Positions 54,845-60,360 of a stretch of 60,360 nucleotides of DNA are shown here, one piece after another. Made by a program: the position numbers and the translations under genes. Source of the stretch: an uncultured Lachnospiraceae bacterium (lineage in GTDB: Bacteria; Bacillota; Clostridia; Lachnospirales; Lachnospiraceae); the NCBI GenBank assembly GCA_934418125.1, contig CAKRWT010000014.1, forward strand, positions 1 to 60,360, read 5' to 3'. Every line of letters starts with the position of its first letter. The stretch's first letter is position 1. The notes under the pieces were generated by a model that saw only the letters and a list, made by a program, of their open reading frames with translations, had not been told where the DNA came from and searched no databases.

Positions 54845-54886
54845 ATAAGCAATATACTTTACTTATCTTTGTTATCAAATTATAAT
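54845..54886 (+). promoter_or_regulatory. thrE-side promoter with LysR-type palindrome
   Basis: TTTACT (54858-54863), a 17-base spacer and TATAAT (54881-54886). The dyad ATAAG (54845-54849) / CTTAT (54862-54866) overlaps the -35, as expected for a LysR activator site in a divergent promoter. Confidence 0.65.
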
Positions 54887-54972
54887 CACTTTAGAATAAA
54901 AAGACAATTGATGAAAGAACCATTCACCAAATTACAGATAAAGTAACCACTTACACAGAAATGAGGAGTAGT

Positions 54973-56313
54973 ATGAAATTTTCAGACCGACAGACTGTCA
55001 TCAAAAAGAATCACATGGATGTCCTGTGGCATGAGTATGCAGATAAGACAGATGCTACGCCCATTACCCAGGCAAGCCTGTCTGCAAAGGCATCCGTGGT
55101 AGGAAGAGTTGGTATTATGATGCTTTCCTGTGGCACCGGAGCATGGCGGGTCCGCAGTTCCATGAACGAATTATCCGAACTAATGAATATTACCTGTACC
55201 GTTGACATCGGACTGATGTCTATCAACTATACCTGTTTTGATGGAAACAGCAGTTTCAGCCAGTCACTGTGCCTGACCAATACCGGAGTCAACACCTCAC
55301 AGCTTAACCGCCTGGAAAAATTTGTATCCAATTTTGCAACGAATGAAATGACCCAAAGCTGTGAAAAAATCCATTCCATATTAGATGATATTGAGAAGAT
55401 TCACGGACTGTATTCTCCTCCTACCCTGGCAGTTTCTGCTGCGCTGGCATGTGGTGCTTTTACTTTCCTTCTTGGAGGCGGTATCATAGAAATCTTATGC
55501 GCCTTCGCAGGTGCCGGAATCGGAAACTACATCCGTTGTAAACTTTCCAAGCACCACTTTACCTTATTTTTATGTATTATTGCATCCGTATCTGCCGCAT
55601 GCCTTACCTATACCGGCATGTTAAAGTTGCTGGAAATCACTCTTTCCGTAAACTTACAGCACGAAGCCGGGTATATCTGCTCCATGCTGTTTATTATCCC
55701 TGGATTTCCATTTATTACCAGTGGCATTGACCTTGCCAAACTGGACATGCGTTCCGGTACAGAACGGCTTATGTATTCTCTGATTATTATAACCGTTGCA
55801 ACCATGACCGCATGGATACTGGCTATGTCACTTGGGCTGAAACCAATTCCTTTTCTCCCCCTGAATCTTTCCTTATGGCAATGGATTCTGTTTCGTTTAC
55901 TTGCCAGCTTTTGTGGAGTCTTTGGATTCTCCATTATGTTCAACAGTCCCATCCGGCTTGCCACCGCTGCCGGCATCATAGGTGCTGCCGCTAATACCAT
56001 CCGCCTGGAACTGATAGAACTTCTCGTACTTCCCCCGGCGGCCGCCGCCTTTATCGGTGCCTTTATTGCCGGTATTCTTGCCTCCACCTTAAAAGGGGTT
56101 TCCGGATATCCAAGAATATCTATCACGGTTCCATCCATCGTAATTATGGTTCCCGGATTATATTTATATAAGGGATTTTACAATCTTGGCATCATGAACC
56201 TTACCTCCGCAGCATCCTGGCTCGCCTCCGCACTGCTTATCATACTGGCATTGCCATTGGGGCTTATCTTTGCCCGGATTATAACAGATAAGACCTTCCG
56301 GTACTGCACCTGA
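54973..56313 (+). CDS. threonine/serine exporter family protein (ThrE-like, fused)
   Basis: A 446-residue membrane protein. A soluble N-terminal region (about 35-150, VVGRVGIMMLSCGTGAWRVR and MNELSELMNI) precedes about ten membrane segments. It joins in one chain the parts that many bacteria encode as two proteins (YjjP- and YjjB-like): first membrane block about 155-290, second about 300-445 with ATAAGIIGAAANTIRLEL. Family members export threonine and serine or small dicarboxylates. ATG 54973 is preceded by GAGGAG. It is divergent from the LysR gene, which probably controls it. Confidence 0.85.
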   Translation: MKFSDRQTVIKKNHMDVLWHEYADKTDATPITQASLSAKASVVGRVGIMMLSCGTGAWRVRSSMNELSELMNITCTVDIGLMSINYTCFDGNSSFSQSLCLTNTGVNTSQLNRLEKFVSNFATNEMTQSCEKIHSILDDIEKIHGLYSPPTLAVSAALACGAFTFLLGGGIIEILCAFAGAGIGNYIRCKLSKHHFTLFLCIIASVSAACLTYTGMLKLLEITLSVNLQHEAGYICSMLFIIPGFPFITSGIDLAKLDMRSGTERLMYSLIIITVATMTAWILAMSLGLKPIPFLPLNLSLWQWILFRLLASFCGVFGFSIMFNSPIRLATAAGIIGAAANTIRLELIELLVLPPAAAAFIGAFIAGILASTLKGVSGYPRISITVPSIVIMVPGLYLYKGFYNLGIMNLTSAASWLASALLIILALPLGLIFARIITDKTFRYCT

Positions 56314-56428
56314 GCATTGCCCTGTCTCCGTTACTTTTCTTTCTTATGCCTTCTGTCCGTCTCGATGCGCCCTCTTTATACAGCTTCCATAAGGTGGAAA
56401 GTCAATAGAAAAAGAAAATTTATATATT

Positions 56429-57016
56429 TTATTCCATAAGATTTCCCTTCTGAATATTTTCCTCGATTATCTGTGCCGTTACCTCATACAGCCTCTCCGA
56501 ACCAAGCCGTGTCTTATCCTGTCTGCCATACACCTGTTTCGCTGTTACCCGATGTTCTCTCCAATCCCCTCCACCATTGCTGTTATTGAGAATAAGAGGC
56601 TGGAGGTTGTCCATGGCATGGGCAAATTTCGCCTCCGGTGTCTGGAAGTCTTCAAACTCATCAAACAACGCAATAAGCTCCTTCTTCTGTTCTTCCGGTA
56701 AAATAGAAAATATCCTCTCCTTCGCAGCATCCTCCCTGGCTTTCTGGGTTTTCCGTTTTTCCGCATCATAAGCATAGGTATCGCCTGCATCAATTTCTAC
56801 AATGTCATGAATCAGGCACATCAGCATAACCTTTGCAATGTCCACCGGCTCATTGGAATATTCCCTTAACAGATACGCCATGATTGCCATGTGCCATGCA
56901 TGCTCTGCATCATTTTCATTCCTGCCATGCCCGGAAAGGTGGGTCTGGCGGAAAATATTTTTTTCCTTATCAATTTCCAGTGCAAAATCCAACTGTTGTC
57001 TTAATCGTTCTTCCAT
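56429..57016 (-). CDS. HD-domain phosphohydrolase (YfbR/HDDC2-like)
   Basis: A 195-residue HD protein. Metal ligands: His in NDAEHAWHMAIMAYLL, the HD pair in CLIHDIVEIDAGD and the later Asp in FAHAMDNLQPLIL. The pattern matches the YfbR/HDDC2 group of deoxynucleoside 5'-monophosphatases. ATG 57016 has GGGAG about 10 bases upstream; an upstream extension (to 57187) is rejected as it is Cys/Tyr-rich and unsupported. It stands alone, divergent from the serine hydrolase gene. Confidence 0.88.
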   Translation of the reverse strand: MEERLRQQLDFALEIDKEKNIFRQTHLSGHGRNENDAEHAWHMAIMAYLLREYSNEPVDIAKVMLMCLIHDIVEIDAGDTYAYDAEKRKTQKAREDAAKERIFSILPEEQKKELIALFDEFEDFQTPEAKFAHAMDNLQPLILNNSNGGGDWREHRVTAKQVYGRQDKTRLGSERLYEVTAQIIEENIQKGNLME

Positions 57017-57216
57017 TGGTTCATTTCTCCCTTTTTGTTTATCTGTGTCTATTTTATCATACGGTTCTGATGAGCAATCGTCAAATGTACATGCATCCAT
57101 GCATTTTTCTTTCTGCATAACAGCAAAGCAATGTGTAGTATATAAAAAATATTGCGTATGACAATAAAATTTATATAATATGTACAAAATAATTCTTTAT
57201 ACAGCATTAGAAACTG

Positions 57217-57245
57217 TTGAATAGTGCCAATCATAGTGCTATAAT
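57217..57245 (+). promoter_or_regulatory. promoter of the serine hydrolase-NIF3 operon
   Basis: TTGAAT (57217-57222), a 17-base spacer and TATAAT (57240-57245), 41 bases before the start codon. Confidence 0.8.
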
Positions 57246-57286
57246 GAACCCACTTACATAAAAATAAATACGAAAGGCAGACCATA

Positions 57287-58780
57287 ATGATGGAAACATT
57301 AAAGAGAGTATCCCCGGAAAAAGCAGGTATTCATTCACAGAGTATTATGGAATTTATCAGACAGGCACAGGCAGAAGGCATTGAGCTGCATAGCCTGATG
57401 ATATTACGACATGGAAAGGTATGTGAGGAAGCATGGTGGAAGCCCTATGATTCGGGAACACCACAAACAATGTTTTCTTTTTCCAAGAGCATAACATCCA
57501 CTGCGGTCGGATTTGCTGTTCAGGAAGGTCTTTTGTCACTGGACGAAAAGCTAGTGGATTTATTTCCGGATGAAACTCCGGAAAATCCGAGTGAGAATCT
57601 GAAAGAAGCGGATGTGTATAGTCTTCTTACGATGTCCTGTGGTCATGAATCCGATATTTATTATAAGCTGAAATCCTATGAAAACTGGATTTATGATTTC
57701 ATGCACGCAGATTTCAAATACAAACCGGGTACGATGTTCCAATATAATTCGACCGGTACTGATATGCTGTGCGCTATTATCAAGAAAAAGACCGGTATGA
57801 ATGTTTCAGCGTATCTTAAGCCACGCCTGTTTGACAAAATCGGAATGACAAATATTTCATGCAGACTGCTTCCCGGAGATATTGAAATGGGAGGCAGCGG
57901 ATTCCGTGTGAAGACGGAAGACATGGCAAGACTTGGACAGTTTTATCTTAATCGCGGCGTCTGGAATGGGGAGCACCTGTTGAATGAAGAGTGGATTGAT
58001 ATGGCAACATCCCGGCAGATTTCTACAGTGAATCCGGTATTTGATAATCATGATTCTAACTGGCAGCATGGTTATGGATTCCAGTTCTGGCGATGTATTC
58101 CGGATGGTCTGTACCGGGCAGATGGTGCATATGGACAATTTGCCATTATGGTTCCGGATAAGGATGTCGTAATTGCAATTACCTCTGCATCTTTCCAGCC
58201 TGACCGTCTATTAAATATTGTCTGGGAAAAACTTCTTCCGGGCATCACGGACCAAGATGAACTGGAAGAATCAGTCAGCTATGAACAGTTAAAATATATG
58301 AATGGGGAACTGGCAATTCCAGGTTTATGGAATGTAAGAAACAAGGTACATGAGGATGCGTGGGGCGGAATCCGGTATAAGGTGTCAGATGAAGCCGTTC
58401 CCTGCTTCGCCGATTTGACCGGAGGTCCTGGAAAATGGGAAAGTTATGGACGTAATCTGTCGGCATTATCCTTTGAATTCCAGAGAACAGAATGCCGGAT
58501 TCATATTGAGGATGAGGATTTTACATCTGACTTATATGCAGGCATGGACGGAACATATCATGTATCCTATGTCCGCGGAGAGAAGTTTGCAGCAAGTGCA
58601 TGCTGGGAAGAAGAAAATGTTTTCACTCTTGTAGTACGTGCATTAAAAACAGTTTCTGGTACAAGATTCCGGATTACTTTCGGTGAAAAGGAAATTTCCA
58701 TCAGAAGATGCCCGCTTATGCCACAGATTGGTGAAAAATTTGCTGAACAGGACTGGGAGCATCTTGTCCTGAAAGCATGA
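57287..58780 (+). CDS. beta-lactamase-family serine hydrolase
   Basis: A 497-residue protein with no signal peptide. The class C beta-lactamase/esterase fold (about 1-330) has SxxK as SFSK (Ser64, Lys67), the second motif region FQYNSTGTDML and a late GAYGQFAIMVPDKDVV that replaces KTG. The C-terminal 150 residues form an extra beta-rich domain seen in such peptidase/esterase relatives. It probably hydrolyses an ester or peptide in the cytoplasm rather than antibiotics. It is followed at once by the NIF3-like gene. The truncated pseudogene at 3874 is a relative. Confidence 0.87.
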   Translation: MMETLKRVSPEKAGIHSQSIMEFIRQAQAEGIELHSLMILRHGKVCEEAWWKPYDSGTPQTMFSFSKSITSTAVGFAVQEGLLSLDEKLVDLFPDETPENPSENLKEADVYSLLTMSCGHESDIYYKLKSYENWIYDFMHADFKYKPGTMFQYNSTGTDMLCAIIKKKTGMNVSAYLKPRLFDKIGMTNISCRLLPGDIEMGGSGFRVKTEDMARLGQFYLNRGVWNGEHLLNEEWIDMATSRQISTVNPVFDNHDSNWQHGYGFQFWRCIPDGLYRADGAYGQFAIMVPDKDVVIAITSASFQPDRLLNIVWEKLLPGITDQDELEESVSYEQLKYMNGELAIPGLWNVRNKVHEDAWGGIRYKVSDEAVPCFADLTGGPGKWESYGRNLSALSFEFQRTECRIHIEDEDFTSDLYAGMDGTYHVSYVRGEKFAASACWEEENVFTLVVRALKTVSGTRFRITFGEKEISIRRCPLMPQIGEKFAEQDWEHLVLKA

Positions 58781-58800
58781 ACCCGGAAAAAAGGAGGCAG

Positions 58801-59640
58801 ATGATAACAATGAAGGTCAGCGAGATAACGACTGTATTAGAAAAAATCCATGGGGTTTCTTTGCTGGAAGATACAGTAGATGGAATTAAATATGGGGATG
58901 AGAATGCTGTGATAACAGGAATTATGGTATCCTGTTGTGCGTCCGTTGAAGTACTTCGGAAAGCAGTTGAAGAAAATTGCAATTTAATCATTGTGCATGA
59001 ACCGGTTTTCTATACACATAAGGATCAGTATTCCTGGGAGGATTCTCAATCTGCTTATCAGCAGAAGCTCAGGATATTAGAAGAGAATCATATTACCATC
59101 TATCGTAATCATGATCAGATTCATATGCAGAAGCCGGATGGGATTTCTTATGGCATTATGAAAGAACTTGGTTGGGAGAACTATCTTGTATCACCTGTAA
59201 ATAATGAGCTTGGATTCACACATATTTTATATCAGCTTCCGGAAACAACTGTACGGGAACTGGCCGTTTTTCTGAAACAGAAGATGAACCTGAATGCAAT
59301 CCGTGTGATTGGGAACCTGAATGCCAGAATCGAACGAGTAATGTTTTGCGGACATATCCTTCCGGTTGCTGCAGATACTTATGAAGAGCATGAGTTTACA
59401 GATGTTATTCAGAATAATGAAGCAGATGTACTGATTCCAGGAGAACTGATTGACTGGACTACAGCTTCCGGAGTCCGTGATGCCGGGCAGCTTGGATTAA
59501 ATAAGGCAATTATGGAAGTTGGTCATTTCAATTCTGAGGAATTAGGAATGAAATATTTTGCAAGGCTTCTGAAACAGGAAGTACCAGCGAATCTGCCGGT
59601 AGTTTTCGTACCTGCTGCAGATATGTACCAATATCTTTAA
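58801..59640 (+). CDS. NIF3-like dinuclear metal centre protein
   Basis: A 279-residue member of the NIF3/YqfO family, toroidal proteins with a two-metal site. Metal-binding blocks are IVHEPVFYTHKD, RNHDQIHMQ and, near the C-terminus, EVGHFNSEELGMKYFARLL, a form of the usual GHxxSE. The biochemical role of the family is debated (GTP cyclohydrolase-like activity was proposed). AAGGAGG lies just before ATG 58801; another in-frame ATG at 58777 would overlap the upstream stop (ATGA), and 58810 is also possible. It is co-transcribed with the serine hydrolase. Confidence 0.88.
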   Translation: MITMKVSEITTVLEKIHGVSLLEDTVDGIKYGDENAVITGIMVSCCASVEVLRKAVEENCNLIIVHEPVFYTHKDQYSWEDSQSAYQQKLRILEENHITIYRNHDQIHMQKPDGISYGIMKELGWENYLVSPVNNELGFTHILYQLPETTVRELAVFLKQKMNLNAIRVIGNLNARIERVMFCGHILPVAADTYEEHEFTDVIQNNEADVLIPGELIDWTTASGVRDAGQLGLNKAIMEVGHFNSEELGMKYFARLLKQEVPANLPVVFVPAADMYQYL

Positions 59641-59671
59641 TAGAATAGCGAGAGCTTTTTCTATAGTCTGA

Positions 59672-59720
59672 GGTTGTCCATAGTCTAAAACTATGGACAA
59701 TCTGATTACTCCAAATGATT
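59672..59720 (-). repeat. duplicate of the LysR 3' end and terminator stem
   Basis: GGTTGTCCATAG-TCTAAAA-CTATGGACAATC followed by TGATTACTCCAAAT. The same stem and the same TGATTACTCCAAAT (stop plus last two codons of the LysR gene) occur at 53888-53930. The downstream T run of the LysR copy is missing, so this stem is a weaker terminator. Confidence 0.8.
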
Positions 59721-60101
59721 GCCATTCATCCAGGCATACAGATATAAAATCATAATATAGAACAAATGCAGACACATCCAGGGTGTCAGCCCAAAAGCAT
59801 TCAGATAATGATATATCTTCCGCTCCTTTTCCTTCCGGATAAATTTCTCCAGATAAAACAAGGCGATACCATAGCATATAATACCGGGAAATGCCAGCAG
59901 CATAGCAAGACCGTTTCTCCATGGTGCTATCTGTGCCACCCCATCGCTCAGTCAGATTAATTCACCGGCATGTGCTGTATTTCCATACACCATCAGCCAG
60001 TCACCGCCTCCGTAACACAGGCAGCCTAATATTCCACAAATCATAGCCAGTGCCAACCCTCTTTTACCGGGTGCCACTCCGTTTTCATATTGACTCATCA
60101 T
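59706..60101 (-). pseudogene. DUF6796-like membrane protein, nonsense-mutated and truncated
   Basis: It starts well (GGAGG before ATG 60101 or 60098): MMSQYENGVAPGKRGLALAM and CGGGDWLMVYGN-like membrane sequence. An in-frame TGA at 59952-59954, most simply a TGG Trp codon turned to TGA, interrupts it after GELI. The same frame resumes LSDGVAQIAPWRNGLAMLL, FGLTPWMCLHLFYIMILYLY and ends at AWMNGNHLE. It has about half the expected length for this family of multi-pass membrane proteins, and the last codons plus the following hairpin match the LysR 3' end. Family naming is tentative. Confidence 0.65.
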
Positions 60102-60144
60102 CTCTCTCCTCCCTTTTCTATTAAAAGCCATGTAAACAATAACA

Positions 60145-60179
60145 GCGTCGATTAGTCTAAACTAACCAACGCCATTATA
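60145..60179 (-). promoter_or_regulatory. -10 box and palindrome ahead of the 59706-60101 pseudogene
   Basis: On the minus strand TATAAT (60174-60179) is followed directly by GCGTTGGTTAGT (60161-60172) pairing with ACTAATCGACGC (60145-60156) at 10 of 12 positions, which would overlap the transcription start. No good -35 is visible. Confidence 0.5.
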
Positions 60180-60213
60180 CCATATTTTCAGGAAAAGGGA
60201 ACGATATCCTTAC

Positions 60214-60250
60214 TTGACTTCATAACAAAATTTATGTATAATTTTGTTAT
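60214..60250 (+). promoter_or_regulatory. antitoxin promoter with overlapping operator palindrome
   Basis: TTGACT (60214-60219), a 17-base spacer and TATAAT (60237-60242). A perfect 11-bp inverted repeat ATAACAAAATT (60222-60232) / AATTTTGTTAT (60240-60250) covers the -10. Type II antitoxins usually bind such a site to repress their own operon. Confidence 0.8.
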
Positions 60251-60269
60251 CAAATGAGGAGGTGTTTTT

Positions 60270-60360
60270 ATGCCAGCAATCAGATCAAGTGCTGATTTAA
60301 GGAATAATTACAATGAAATTTCTACATTTTGTCATAATTATCCTGAACCAGTTTTCATCA
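60270..60360 (+). CDS. Phd/YefM-family antitoxin, 5' part (runs off the window)
   Basis: The first 30 codons are visible: MPAIRSSADLRNNYNEISTF, then CHNYPEPVFI. This matches the N-terminal DNA-binding part of Phd/YefM type II antitoxins (MxxIxxSxLRxNxxxxxxxxxxxxEPVxI). GAGGAGG lies 7 bases before the ATG. A palindromic operator overlaps its promoter. A RelE- or Doc-type toxin gene is expected just beyond the window. Confidence 0.8.
   Translation, partial: MPAIRSSADLRNNYNEISTFCHNYPEPVFI

Noticed and set aside
55608..56138. Minus-strand frame of 176 residues
   Set aside because: Antisense to the exporter's membrane segments with no start signal.
1..60360. tRNA, rRNA and CRISPR arrays
   Set aside because: No cloverleaf-like tRNA, rRNA segment or short-spacer repeat array was seen. 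The only regular arrays are the 135-bp and 37-bp tandem repeats, which have no unique spacers.

Overview
The window looks like a chromosomal segment of an anaerobic, spore-forming gut Clostridium-class bacterium, most likely a Lachnospiraceae member. The signs are AT-leaning DNA, strong GGAGG ribosome binding sites, sporulation genes (SpoIID, SpoIIQ, SpoVT), an isoleucine T-box leader ahead of a type-2 IleRS, a rubrerythrin/rubredoxin oxidative-stress operon, and many MATE, AraC and Opp-type genes. The genus cannot be fixed from sequence reading alone. No rRNA, tRNA, CRISPR array or intact insertion sequence was found.

Layout. 1-372: 135-bp tandem repeat. 392-1916: a PrcB-like lipoprotein divergent from a PlsC acyltransferase, whose leader carries a large palindromic element. 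2052-4296: an eroded patch. It holds a chimeric YeiH/nitroreductase remnant, a methyltransferase remnant, an intact HD protein and Ogt DNA-repair protein, and a truncated beta-lactamase-family pseudogene. 4424-8348: MATE transporter, AraC regulator and intracellular GH13 amylase in one operon. 8517-15972: a minus-strand cluster with SpoIID, SpoIIQ, a metal amidohydrolase, a GH9-like lipoprotein without recognisable catalytic residues, a calcium-binding-repeat protein and a LamG-fold surface protein. 15992-30032: housekeeping genes (aconitase-family hydratase, HflX, glycogen phosphorylase, IleRS with T-box, Eis-like GNAT, DegV, nicotinate phosphoribosyltransferase). 30164-31549: response regulator/diguanylate cyclase. 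31567-38402: the operon oppA-D-F-B-C plus an M20 peptidase, a complete peptide uptake and processing unit. 38661-39915: a C39-like protease and SpoVT.

40042-44509: an ATPase pseudogene beside an intact AAA_14/DUF4143 paralogue, a lipoprotein, then PerR-like regulator, high-molecular-weight rubredoxin and rubrerythrin in one operon. 44729-47626: nitroreductase, glyoxalase-fold protein, MATE pump and a frameshifted hydrolase remnant. 47776-49720: an accessory patch with a C-terminally truncated serine recombinase, a small unknown gene and an Rpn/PD-(D/E)XK nuclease. 49896-53804: redox-active C_GCAxxG_C_C protein, then metE followed by a short MetE-like gene broken by a one-base loss in a G/C run. 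53921-56313: LysR regulator divergent from a ThrE-type exporter. 56429-59640: HD phosphohydrolase, serine hydrolase and NIF3-like protein. 59706-60360: a broken DUF6796-like membrane gene and the start of a Phd/YefM antitoxin.

Two themes stand out. First, two copies of a roughly 135-bp structured palindrome lie in the 5' leaders of plsC and hflX. They have the same orientation relative to the gene, and base changes in the stems compensate each other, so this is the best candidate for an undescribed cis-acting RNA or mobile palindrome. Second, several genes carry deletion scars that join gene fragments, alongside point-mutated pseudogenes, which suggests ongoing gene loss. Neighbouring proteins in the sporulation cluster also keep enzyme folds while lacking the usual catalytic residues.
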